From Alphaproteobacteria bacterium (GTDB lineage: Bacteria; Pseudomonadota; Alphaproteobacteria; Rhizobiales; Xanthobacteraceae): 64,000 nt of DNA. Of this stretch, positions 17,113 to 24,717 are shown one piece after another. The notes below the pieces were generated by a model. The model was given only the letters and a program-made list of their open reading frames with translations, made no database searches and was not told the origin of the DNA. A program made the position numbers and the translations under genes. How positions within the stretch are numbered: the first letter of the stretch is position 1; each line of letters begins with the position of its first letter. Location of the stretch: NCBI GenBank assembly GCA_037200445.1, contig JBBCGH010000001.1, positions 1,054,001 to 1,118,000 of the forward strand, written 5' to 3'.

Positions 17113-18107
17113 GACAGTGCTCCTTCGAGCAGGCGCCGCTCGCGAAAGATCATCGACAGGAAGATGGGCACGCCGATCAGCGCCGTGACCACGCCGAGCT
17201 TGATCTCGATCGCCGAGGGCCCGAGCCGGATCGCGATGTCGGCGGCGAGCACCAGCGCGGCGCCGGCAAACGCCGCGGGCAGCATCACGCGCGCCGGATC
17301 CGAGCCGACGGCGCGTCGCACCAGATGCGGCGCGACCAGTCCGACGAAGCCGACCGCGCCGGCGACCGCCACCGCGGCGCCGACCCCGAGCGCGACGCCG
17401 ATCACGACCATGATGCGCGTGCGCGCAACGTCGACGCCGAGCGAGGTGGCGGCATCTTCCCCGAGTGTGAGCGCGCGAAAGGCGCGCGCCTGGCTCGCGA
17501 GCACGACCCAGCTCGCCACCATGAATGGCGCCGCGATGATGAGATGATCGCTGGAGCGGTCTTCCAGCGAGCCCAAGAGCCAGAAGGCGATTTCGAGCGC
17601 AATGAACGGGTTCGGCGCGAGGTTGAGGATCAGGGCGGTCATTGCGCCGGCAAAGCTCGCGAGCGCGAGGCCCGCGAGCAGCGTCACGGTCAGGCTTGCG
17701 CGGCGGCCCGCAATGGCGACGAGCCCGGCGATCGATAGCGTTGCGCCCAGGATGCCGGCGACCGGCACCGCGAAGGAGGTCACCGGCGCAAGGCCGAACG
17801 CGATGACCAGCGCGGCGGCCGCCGCGGCGGCCTGAGGGGCGCCAAATAGCGCGGGTTCTGCCAACGGATTGCGCAGCAGGCCCTGCAAGGCCGCGCCAGA
17901 CAAGCCCAATGTCGCGCCGATCAGCGCGGCGAGCAGCGTGCGCGGTAACCGGATGTCCCGCACGATGATGCCGGCGGGGCCTTCGCCCGAAAACAGCCCC
18001 GCGATCGCGGCGCGCGGCGAAAGGCCTGCCGGCCCGACCATCAGCGAGATGATCGCCAGCGCGAGGATCAGAGCGGCCAGGGCGATTTCGATGCGAAAGC
18101 GTGCCAC
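17109..18107 (-). CDS. FecCD/BtuC-type metal-chelate ABC permease
   Basis: This 332-residue protein has about ten hydrophobic helices and FecCD landmarks: RLPRTLLAALIGATLGLSGA, QGLLRNPLAEPALFG, GAVGFVGLVAPHLVRRAVG and the C-terminal LGVVTALIGVPIFL. It would homodimerise in the inner membrane with two copies of the ATPase encoded directly downstream. Its start faces a binding-protein gene 52 bp away on the other strand, so a compact divergent promoter must lie at 18108-18159. Confidence 0.92.
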   Translation of the reverse strand: MARFRIEIALAALILALAIISLMVGPAGLSPRAAIAGLFSGEGPAGIIVRDIRLPRTLLAALIGATLGLSGAALQGLLRNPLAEPALFGAPQAAAAAAALVIAFGLAPVTSFAVPVAGILGATLSIAGLVAIAGRRASLTVTLLAGLALASFAGAMTALILNLAPNPFIALEIAFWLLGSLEDRSSDHLIIAAPFMVASWVVLASQARAFRALTLGEDAATSLGVDVARTRIMVVIGVALGVGAAVAVAGAVGFVGLVAPHLVRRAVGSDPARVMLPAAFAGAALVLAADIAIRLGPSAIEIKLGVVTALIGVPIFLSMIFRERRLLEGALS

Positions 18108-18159
18108 GACGCCTTCCTACAGGCTCGCGGCGCGCCCTCCAATGGGATACCAGTGCGCC

Positions 18160-19005
18160 ATGCGGCGAGCGTTAATCGCACTGTGTCTCGGGTTGAGCGT
18201 CAGCCCTGCGGCTGCCGACCTGCCGCGCCGGGTCGTGTCGTTCAACCAATGCGGCGACCAGCTGGTGCTGGCGCTGGCCGATCCCGAACAGATCGCCGGC
18301 CTTTCGCCGTATGCGGCCGATCCGTCTCTCTCCGCGGTCGCCGAGAAGGCGAAGGCGTTTCCCCGGCTCGACTGGCAGGCAGAGTCCACCATCGCGCTGC
18401 AGCCGGACCTCGTGCTGATCGGGCAGAACGACCGGCCGGTGACCAAGCACATCCTGCGTGCCCAGGGATTGCGGCTCTATGAGATCGCGTTGATCTCCGA
18501 TCTCGACGCCGCGCGGCGCCAGATCGTCGAGGTCGCCGCACTGCTCGGACACCCCGAGCGCGGCGAGAAGCTGCTCGCCGAGCTCGACGCGGCGCGCGCA
18601 CACCTGCGTGCCGCGCCGAAACCGCCGTTCCATACCGCGCTGCTGGTCAATCGCGGCGGCTACACGGCGGGCGACAGAAGCCTCGCGGCGGCACTGCTCG
18701 CCGAAGCCGGCCTGACCCCGCCGCCCGGCGGACCGCCCGGCTATGGCGGCTACGTGCCGCTTGAAAAGCTGCTGATGCTGCGCCCCGACGTGATCGTGCT
18801 GAACAATCTGCCGCGCGAGTCCGACCAGGGCAGCTATAATCTCAGCCACCCGGCGCTCGTCGCGCTCTATCCGCCGCAGCGCCGCATCGTGCTGCCGCCG
18901 CGCTATACGATCTGCGGCGGCGCCGCGCTGATCGAGGCGTTCGGTTACCTCGCAGACCTGCTGGCGCGGCTCGCAGCCCAGCCGCTGATGATGCGCACCA
19001 ACTGA
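18160..19005 (+). CDS. Periplasmic metal-chelate/cobalamin-type substrate-binding protein
   Basis: This 281-residue BtuF/FecB-fold protein (MRRALIALCLGLSVSPAAA signal peptide) has RRVVSFNQCGDQLVLALADPEQIAGLS, DLVLIGQND, and the C-terminal lobe from YVPLEKLLMLRPDVIVL. It is divergent from its permease and ATPase, an arrangement seen in iron/B12 uptake loci. The last 61 bp overlap the 3' end of the convergent binding-protein gene. An in-frame ATG at 18142 is possible but would put extra residues before the signal peptide. The ligand (siderophore, haem or corrinoid) is undetermined. Confidence 0.85.
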   Translation: MRRALIALCLGLSVSPAAADLPRRVVSFNQCGDQLVLALADPEQIAGLSPYAADPSLSAVAEKAKAFPRLDWQAESTIALQPDLVLIGQNDRPVTKHILRAQGLRLYEIALISDLDAARRQIVEVAALLGHPERGEKLLAELDAARAHLRAAPKPPFHTALLVNRGGYTAGDRSLAAALLAEAGLTPPPGGPPGYGGYVPLEKLLMLRPDVIVLNNLPRESDQGSYNLSHPALVALYPPQRRIVLPPRYTICGGAALIEAFGYLADLLARLAAQPLMMRTN

Positions 19006-19754
19006 TCGAGCCCATCGGTCAGCGCCGCCGGGCCCGGCTGGAGGATCAGCGCCGACTTGATCTCGTGCAGCGCGCCGTCGCGCACTGCCGGGATTTGTGT
19101 GAAACCCGGCCGTGCCGCGATCTTCGCGGGCACGAACTTCTTGCCGCACCACGAGCCGATGATGATATCCGGCGCGGCGGCGATGACCTCATCGGCCGAC
19201 ACGATGCGGTCCTTCGCATTCTTGTTCACGGCAAGCTTGGGAAACGCCTCGATGCCGCCCGCGGTCTCGATCAGCTCCGACACCCACTGGATGCCGGAGA
19301 TCATCGGCTCGTCCCATTCCTCGAAATAAACGCACGGCCGGCGCGGCAGCATAGCCGCCTGCTCGCGCACTGCATCGAGCCGGTCTTCGAGTGAGACCGC
19401 GAGTGCTTCGGCTTTCTCGACTGCCCCGACCAGCGCGCCGAGCGTGCGGATCATGTCGAAAATGCCGGCGATGTCTCGCTGGTTGAATGCGTGCACCGCG
19501 ATGTTGCGCCGGATCAGCTCGGCCGCGATATCGGCCTGCAGGTCCGAGAAGGTCAGCACTAGGTCCGGCTCGAGCGCGACGATCTTCTCGAAGTCCGCCG
19601 AGATGAACGCCGAAACGCGCGGCTTCTCGCGCCGCACCCGTGGCGGGCGCACCGCATAGCCCGACACGCCGACGATGCGGTGCTCCTCGCCGAGCAAATA
19701 GAGTGTCTCGACGGTCTCTTCGGTGAGGCAGACAATGCGCGAGGGCGGGAACAT
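18945..19754 (-). CDS. BtuF-like cobalamin/metal-chelate-binding protein without signal peptide
   Basis: This 269-residue protein has the helical-backbone periplasmic-binding fold: RIVCLTEETVETLYLLGEEHRIVGVSGY, FEKIVALEPDLVLTFSD, YFEEWDEPMISGIQWVSELIETAGG. It starts MFPPSRIVCL with no signal peptide, as do many proteins annotated cobalamin-binding. It may therefore be cytoplasmic, or act in corrinoid handling rather than uptake. It overlaps tail-to-tail with the first binding-protein gene. WDEPM and WVSEL are strongly conserved in this subfamily. Confidence 0.82.
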   Translation of the reverse strand: MFPPSRIVCLTEETVETLYLLGEEHRIVGVSGYAVRPPRVRREKPRVSAFISADFEKIVALEPDLVLTFSDLQADIAAELIRRNIAVHAFNQRDIAGIFDMIRTLGALVGAVEKAEALAVSLEDRLDAVREQAAMLPRRPCVYFEEWDEPMISGIQWVSELIETAGGIEAFPKLAVNKNAKDRIVSADEVIAAAPDIIIGSWCGKKFVPAKIAARPGFTQIPAVRDGALHEIKSALILQPGPAALTDGLDQLVRIISGWAASRASRSAR

Positions 19755-19766
19755 CGCCCGATCATA

Positions 19767-21251
19767 TCAGTCGGACAGGCCAATCGGGCGGCTGAACTCG
19801 GATGTCGCGCCATCGGTCGTCGTCACCGTGGCGGTGAAGCCGGTCGGCACGCTCCCTATGGGCGCATCCACCGTGATCGTGAAGGTCGACTGGCTATTCG
19901 CGCTAACTCGCGTCTCGCCGAGAAATACCTCGCCTTCGGTATCGCCCGTGTTGCGGTTGCCGAATAGCTCGACCGTCGCGCCAAGCGGGACACTGGTCTG
20001 GACGCGGCCGGTTGCCGTCAGCTTCGTACCGTCGCGCACAACCTTTTCGATGACCGGCGGTGCGATGCCGTGGTTGGGCGGACCTTGGCACTCCGGCTCT
20101 CCATCGGGGCAGATTCGCGTGAGTTTCGATGGATCGACCGGTACGCCACCGCCGCGCTCGCCGACATAGGCCGCGTGCTCCTGCGCCGGGATGCCGAAGA
20201 TGATGCCGCCGCGGCGCAGCTTGGGGTCACAGCTTCCGCCGGACCAGCAGCGCAAAACGTCCTTGCCGTTGGAATGGATCACGTTGTGCGTAATCCGCGT
20301 GATCCCCATCCGCGCCGCGGGCCGCAACGCCACGCCGACCGCATTGCCGGTGATGGTATTGCCGTGCACGACATTGCCTTCGCCGGTCATGCTGAGGGCC
20401 AGCGCGTTGTCGGTGAAGACGTTGCCGCCAATGTAGTTGCGGTTGCCGCCGTTGACCTGGATTCCGTCCGAATAACCTTCGAAGCGGTTGCCCACGATCG
20501 TGTTGTCGTGGCCGAGGAGGATCTCGATGCCCTGCGAGGGCTCCGGGTTCGCGTCGGTCGAACGGAAGATGTTGTTGGCGACGAGATTGAACGCGGCGCC
20601 GCGCGTGAGTTCGAGGCCGTCGCCATTGTCGACGAACTCGTTGCGCTGGACCTTGTTGTGCATCGTCGTCGTTGCGGTCGAGCCTCCATTGCCGTCATCG
20701 CCGGTCAGCATCACGCCGGCCCCGCCGCGGCTTGCCACGATGCGGGTGTCCTCGACGGTATTGCCGGAGGCGCGGTGAATGAGCACACCGATGCAGAAAT
20801 TACGGATCTCGAGCCCGCGAATTTCAACGCCCTGCGTGTCGACGGCGGCAAGCCCGGGGTTGGTGGTCGTGCGGACATTGGCGCCGTACTGACCGGGCGA
20901 CGCGCCTGCGCAGGTGCGCTGGCCCTTGTCCTCGATGAAGCCCGCGCCGTCGATCGCCACGAAGGCGCCCGTGCGCCGCCACGGCGTGCCTTCGATCCGT
21001 ACCGGACCCTTGATGGCAGGCAGCGGCGATGACGGCTTGATGACATGCGGTCCAGCGCCCTCGGGGTCGATCTCGATGCGGAAGCGTCCGGGTGCGGTGT
21101 TGTTGCGTTCGATCGCCCAGCGAAGCGAGCCTTCACCATTGTCCGCGATTTTGGTGACGCGCAGCACCTCGATCTGCGGCGCACTTTGTGCGGCCGCCGC
21201 CAGCGGCAGCAAGGCGAATGCGGCAGCAATTGCGGCGCGAACGGCATGCAT
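19767..21251 (-). CDS. Secreted parallel beta-helix repeat protein
   Basis: This 494-residue protein has a signal peptide (MHAVRAAIAAAFALLPLAAAAQS) and the N-terminal motif TKIADNGEGSLRWAIERNN typical of secreted beta-helix proteins. A right-handed parallel beta-helix follows, with repeated N-x-hydrophobic-x-x-N rungs (NTVEDTRIVAS, NKVQRNEFVDNGDGLEL, NYIGGNVFTDNALAL, NVVHGNTITGNAVGVAL), over residues about 140-360. A beta-sandwich-like C-terminus (about 400-494) ends in DGATSEFSRPIGLSD. It is exported, probably to the surface, and could be a polysaccharide-binding or -cleaving protein. No catalytic site was identified. Confidence 0.8.
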   Translation of the reverse strand: MHAVRAAIAAAFALLPLAAAAQSAPQIEVLRVTKIADNGEGSLRWAIERNNTAPGRFRIEIDPEGAGPHVIKPSSPLPAIKGPVRIEGTPWRRTGAFVAIDGAGFIEDKGQRTCAGASPGQYGANVRTTTNPGLAAVDTQGVEIRGLEIRNFCIGVLIHRASGNTVEDTRIVASRGGAGVMLTGDDGNGGSTATTTMHNKVQRNEFVDNGDGLELTRGAAFNLVANNIFRSTDANPEPSQGIEILLGHDNTIVGNRFEGYSDGIQVNGGNRNYIGGNVFTDNALALSMTGEGNVVHGNTITGNAVGVALRPAARMGITRITHNVIHSNGKDVLRCWSGGSCDPKLRRGGIIFGIPAQEHAAYVGERGGGVPVDPSKLTRICPDGEPECQGPPNHGIAPPVIEKVVRDGTKLTATGRVQTSVPLGATVELFGNRNTGDTEGEVFLGETRVSANSQSTFTITVDAPIGSVPTGFTATVTTTDGATSEFSRPIGLSD

Positions 21252-21315
21252 CTACGGCGCTCTCCCGGGCTTTGCCGGGGAGGGTGCACGGATCGGTCGA
21301 GGGCAGCAAGCCGCT

Positions 21316-22002
21316 TCAAGCGAGCGCGTCGGCATCCGCAGTGTCGAGAAGTTCCGCCCTGCCAATCCCGCTGACCCGTCCGCCCTCGATCCGCACGACC
21401 GTTGTTGCGATGCGCCGCACTTCCGCGGGCTGGTGACTGACATAGATCATCGGCACGGCGGTCTCGTCGCGCAGGCGCAGCAGGTAAGGGAAGATCTCGC
21501 GCTTGCGCGCGGTATCGAGCGAGGCAAGCGGCTCGTCGAGCAGCAGGAGACGCGGCCGCATCAGCAGCGCGCGCCCGATCGCGACACGCTGCCGCTCGCC
21601 GCCCGACAGGTTCCCCGGCCGCCGGTCGAGCAGCCGTCCGATGTCCAGCATGTCGACGATGCGCCTGCGCTCGGCGGCATCGAGCGGCAAGCGATACATG
21701 CGCCGCCCGTAGTCGAGATTCTGCGCGACCGTCATGTGCGGAAACAGGCGCCCGTCCTGGAACACGTAGCCGATGCCACGGCGGTGCGGCGGCACGTTCA
21801 CGCTTGCGCCGGAGTCGAAAAGCAGCGTCTCGCTGCTGCGGATGCGGCCGCGATCCGGCGTGACGAGCCCGGCGACCATGCTGACGATCGACGTCTTCCC
21901 CGATCCCGACGGGCCGAACAGCGCGGTCACGCCGCCCGCGGCTTCGAATTTCGCTGCGACGGTGAAGTCGCCCAGCCGTTTCTCGACATCGACCGCCAGC
22001 AT
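21316..22002 (-). CDS. modC: Molybdate ABC transporter ATPase ModC, lacking the TOBE/Mop domain
   Basis: This 228-residue ATPase has Walker A GPSGSGKTS, GYVFQDGRLFPHMTV (ModC/CysA-type Q-loop), signature LSGGERQRVAIGRAL, Walker B LLLLDEPLASLD and switch YVSHQPAEV. Typical ModC is about 350 residues with a C-terminal Mop/TOBE regulatory domain. This one stops right after the ATPase fold (GRAELLDTADADALA). A separate Mop gene at the head of the same operon may take that role. The start at 22002 leaves one base after the modB stop; the longer open frame to 22119 is antisense-like within modB. Confidence 0.9.
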   Translation of the reverse strand: MLAVDVEKRLGDFTVAAKFEAAGGVTALFGPSGSGKTSIVSMVAGLVTPDRGRIRSSETLLFDSGASVNVPPHRRGIGYVFQDGRLFPHMTVAQNLDYGRRMYRLPLDAAERRRIVDMLDIGRLLDRRPGNLSGGERQRVAIGRALLMRPRLLLLDEPLASLDTARKREIFPYLLRLRDETAVPMIYVSHQPAEVRRIATTVVRIEGGRVSGIGRAELLDTADADALA

Positions 22003-22003
22003 C

Positions 22004-22708
22004 TCACTCCCCGTGGAAGCGCGTGCCGGCGCGCCGCGCGAGCCACTCGGAGGCGATGAGCGCGATGAGCGAGATGATGATGGCGACGACGACCAGCCGC
22101 GCGGCTGCCTCGTCTGCATTTGGGATTTGCGTGTAGGTGTAGATCGCGGCCGAGATGGTCTGCGTCTCGCCCGGAATGTTCGACACGAATGTGATGGTGG
22201 CGCCGAACTCGCCCAGCGCCTTGGCGAAGCACAGCACCATGCCGGCGATGATGCCGGGAAAGGCGAGCGGCAGCGTCACGGTCGCGAACACGAGGAAGCG
22301 GTTGGCGCCGAGCGTGGAGGCGGCGGCCTCCAGCTTCATATCCACGGCCTCGAACGAGAGCCGGATCGCCCGCACCAGAAGCGGAAAGCCCATGACGCCG
22401 CAGGCCAGCGCCGCGCCGGTCCAGCGGAAGGAGAACACGATGCCGAACCAGTCGGCGAGAAACGCGCCGATCACGCCGCGCTTGCCGAACCAGATCAGCA
22501 ACAAGTAGCCGGTGACGACCGGCGGCAGCACCAGCGGCAGGTGCACCACGCCGTCAAGGATCGACTTGCCCCAGAAGTTCTTGCGCGCGAGCAGCCACGC
22601 GATCGCGATGCCGAACGGCAACGCCACGATGGTTGCGACCACCGCGATCCTCAGTGACAGGAGGATCGCAGTCCATTCGTCGGGTGTGAGGCTGCCGAGC
22701 GAGAACAT
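22004..22708 (-). CDS. modB: Molybdate ABC transporter permease ModB
   Basis: This 234-residue inner-membrane protein has five or six helices and the ModB/CysTW EAA-loop (AAASTLGANRFLVFATVTLPLAFPGIIAG). The N-terminus MFSLGSLTPDEWTAILLSLRIA is usual for ModB. It lies between modA (with a REP pair in the gap) and modC (one-base gap). It forms the molybdate/tungstate channel as a homodimer. Confidence 0.92.
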   Translation of the reverse strand: MFSLGSLTPDEWTAILLSLRIAVVATIVALPFGIAIAWLLARKNFWGKSILDGVVHLPLVLPPVVTGYLLLIWFGKRGVIGAFLADWFGIVFSFRWTGAALACGVMGFPLLVRAIRLSFEAVDMKLEAAASTLGANRFLVFATVTLPLAFPGIIAGMVLCFAKALGEFGATITFVSNIPGETQTISAAIYTYTQIPNADEAAARLVVVAIIISLIALIASEWLARRAGTRFHGE

Positions 22709-22715
22709 GCCTACG

Positions 22716-22790
22716 CGTCATGCCCCGCGAAGGCGGGGCATCCAGCAGACGCGGGGTTTACTGGATCGCCCGCCTGCGCGGGCGATGACG
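22716..22790. repeat. REP/BIME-like palindromic pair inside the mod operon
   Basis: CGTCATGCCCCGCGAAGGCGGGGCATCCAG and a mirrored unit ACTGGATCGCCCGC...GCGGGCGATGACG use the same two stem types as the element at 4079-4186, in swapped order. The pair sits between modA and modB and could stabilise the upstream modA message. Confidence 0.8.
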
Positions 22791-22802
22791 ATGAGGCGTG
22801 CA

Positions 22803-23591
22803 TCAGGAAGTGGGCCGCACCAGGAAGGTGAAGCCGTATTGCTCGAACACGGTCTTCGCGGTGTTGCTGCGCAGGAAATTCAGATAGGCGGCGGCCTCGG
22901 GCTTGGCGCTCACCGTGGCGGCGACCGGATAGGTGATCGCCGGATGCGAGTCGGCCGGGAACGCGCCGACGATCTTCACGTTCGGATCGACCTTGGCGTC
23001 GGTCTCGTACACGATGCCGAGCACCGCTTCGCCGCGCGACACCAGCGCCAGCGCGGCGCGCACGTTATCGGCCATCGCGATTTTGTTCTGCACCGAAGAC
23101 CAGATACCGAGCTTCTCCAGCGCGCTCTTGGCGTACTTGCCGACCGGCACCGAATTCACCTCGCCGGTGGTGATGCGCCCGTCGCCGATCAGCTTGGCCA
23201 GGTCGAAGCCGGGGCCGATCTCCACCTTGTCGATCCTGGAGTCCTTGGGTGCGATCAGCACCAGCTTGTTGCCAAGCAGGTTGACGCGCGTGTCGTCCTT
23301 GATGGACTTCTTCTGGCTCGAATAATCCATCCATTCGAGGTCGGCGGAAGCGAAAATGTCAGCCGGCGCGCCTTGCTCGAGCTGCTTGGCGAGCGCGGAG
23401 CTCGCCGCGTAGCTCGCCGTCACCTTGGTGCCGGTCGCCTTGAGGAACGCCGCGTTGATGTCGTCGAGCGCGTTCTTCATCGAGGCGGCGGCGAAGACGG
23501 TGAGTGTCTTGTCCTGCGCGAGCGCAGGCGAGGTGAGGGCGCTAACCCCTGCGATGAGACCGAGTGCCAGAACGTTCCGTCGCAACATCAT
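22803..23591 (-). CDS. modA: Molybdate-binding periplasmic protein ModA
   Basis: This 262-residue protein has a signal peptide (MMLRRNVLALGLIAGVSALTS, cut near PALAQ) and ModA motifs. The motifs are LTVFAAASMKNALDDI (oxyanion-contacting Ser), YAASSALAKQLEQGAPADIFASAD, YAKSALEKLGIW, VSRGEAVLGIVYETDA and the C-terminal FLRSNTAKTVFEQYGF. It is the periplasmic receptor for molybdate/tungstate, encoded between a hypothetical exported protein and modB in the mop-hyp-modABC operon. Confidence 0.95.
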   Translation of the reverse strand: MMLRRNVLALGLIAGVSALTSPALAQDKTLTVFAAASMKNALDDINAAFLKATGTKVTASYAASSALAKQLEQGAPADIFASADLEWMDYSSQKKSIKDDTRVNLLGNKLVLIAPKDSRIDKVEIGPGFDLAKLIGDGRITTGEVNSVPVGKYAKSALEKLGIWSSVQNKIAMADNVRAALALVSRGEAVLGIVYETDAKVDPNVKIVGAFPADSHPAITYPVAATVSAKPEAAAYLNFLRSNTAKTVFEQYGFTFLVRPTS

Positions 23592-23619
23592 TGCCTTCTC
23601 CAGAATGATAGGGACCGCG

Positions 23620-24132
23620 TCATTCGCCCGCAGGCGTGACCGTCATTTTGATCGTCTCTGCGGTCACGCCGCTCAGCTGAACCGCAAACGGACCGGGCGC
23701 GAGTTGGAACTTCACGCTCTTGCGCATAGTGGGGCACTCGTAAAGGCTGTTGAATGCGGCAGACTTCACGTAGCGGCCGCTTTGCACCACGTCGATCCAG
23801 GCTTCCTCCGAGAGCGTGACCAGAACGGTCTGGTTCCGCGGCGAACCTGCGAAGCGGACGAACCCCGAATAGCTGTTCGGTGCCTTGGGAGCACGTTCCG
23901 GCGGCATCACCATCCTGGCGGATGCCGCAGGCTCGAGCTTGAGGTCGAGTGCGGTTGCCGGCAGTGCGCTCTGGCCGGCGCCGCTGGCCGTCTTCACGGC
24001 CGACCGCGCCTTGAGCAACTCATGCTCGTTGTCGAGCGGCCATTTGGCCTTGCAGGGATCCTGCGCAAGCGCGGGTGTCGTGGCGGCGGCAAGGATGGCT
24101 GCAACGACAAACCGCAACATGGCTGGCTTCAT
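23620..24132 (-). CDS. Hypothetical periplasmic protein in the molybdate operon
   Basis: This 170-residue protein has a signal peptide (MKPAMLRFVVAAILAAATTPALAQ). The mature part starts DPCKAKWPLDNEHELLKA and holds a second cysteine in SLYECPTMRKSVKF, so one disulphide is likely. It is predicted mostly beta (VLVTLSEEAWIDVVQSGRYVKSAAF, FQLAPGPFAVQLSGV). Its ATG overlaps the stop of mop by four bases and modA follows 28 nt later, so it is co-translated with the molybdate genes. Its role is unknown: it could be an oxyanion-handling accessory or bystander. Confidence 0.75.
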   Translation of the reverse strand: MKPAMLRFVVAAILAAATTPALAQDPCKAKWPLDNEHELLKARSAVKTASGAGQSALPATALDLKLEPAASARMVMPPERAPKAPNSYSGFVRFAGSPRNQTVLVTLSEEAWIDVVQSGRYVKSAAFNSLYECPTMRKSVKFQLAPGPFAVQLSGVTAETIKMTVTPAGE

Positions 24133-24338
24133 GGCGTCGCGATCATCACATCGGAAGCCTTCACGACCACGATGACCTCCGAGCCGCTCTTGAGGCCCAG
24201 GTCAGCGACTGCCTCGTTGGTGATCGATGAGGTGATGATTTGCCCGCCCGCAATCTCGACGCGGACGTGTGCGGTGGTCGCGCCGGTCTTGACCTCGACG
24301 ACCTTGCCCCTGATTTGATTGCGTGCGCTGATTTTCAT
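24129..24338 (-). CDS. mop: Molybdenum-pterin/molybdate-binding protein (molbindin, single Mop domain)
   Basis: This 69-residue protein is a single TOBE/Mop domain: MKISARNQIRGKVVEVKTGATTAHVRVEIAGG, then ITSSITNEAVADLGLKSGSEVIVVVKASDVMIA, matching the Mop hallmarks (SARNQ-x-x-G, I-T-x-x-S, G-x-V-x-x-x-I/V-K). Such proteins oligomerise and store or sense molybdate in the cytoplasm. It is the first gene of the operon; the modC of this operon lacks its own Mop domain. GGAGGCTCGAC precedes the ATG. Confidence 0.9.
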   Translation of the reverse strand: MKISARNQIRGKVVEVKTGATTAHVRVEIAGGQIITSSITNEAVADLGLKSGSEVIVVVKASDVMIATP

Positions 24339-24717
24339 GTCGAGCCTCCATGACGTGCCGTGCACGCGGATAGGTTCCGCGCGCGAATGCGTGGTTCTTG
24401 GCGGCAAGTCCGGAAGCGCATTCCGGGTCGGACAAGGCGCGGTGACGCGCGCCGAGCGTCGCACCCCCATCCTAGTGATCTGCCGCACCGCGTCAAACCG
24501 CACATCTGCGCAAACCTCATCCCGAGGAGCGGCCGAAGGCCGCGTCGCCACAGTCCTCATGGTGAGGAGCCCTGCCGTAAGCGCTTTTACGTGCGTCTGC
24601 GACACGCTCCGGCATGGCTTCTCGAACCGTGGCTTCGTGACGGGTGCTTCGCGTCTCCATCAGGTTGAAAATTCGTGCACGCTAAAGTTACATGGAAGGG
24701 TTGAAGGAATCGGACGG
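24339..24717. other. 379-bp intergenic region between mop and the TIR gene (divergent promoters, decayed repeat)
   Basis: No credible gene is present. The left part must hold the mod-operon promoter; I could not find a ModE-type palindrome. The centre (24515-24572) holds a decayed copy of the repeat seen at 7525-7631 (CCTCATCCCGAGGAGCGGCC and CCTCATGGTGAGGAGC). The right part is noticeably AT-richer and leads into the TIR gene. The repeat may mark one junction of the inserted defence-type gene. Confidence 0.5.

Noticed and set aside
24319-24717. N-terminal extension of the HEAT-TIR protein to 24319
   Set aside because: It runs antisense through mop and a repeat, is Arg/Ser-rich and has no ribosome-binding site; the ATG at 24718 begins the helical fold.
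24339-24717. A molybdenum-cofactor riboswitch or ModE palindrome ahead of mop
   Set aside because: I could find neither the ModE-type inverted repeat nor a convincing aptamer-like layout.
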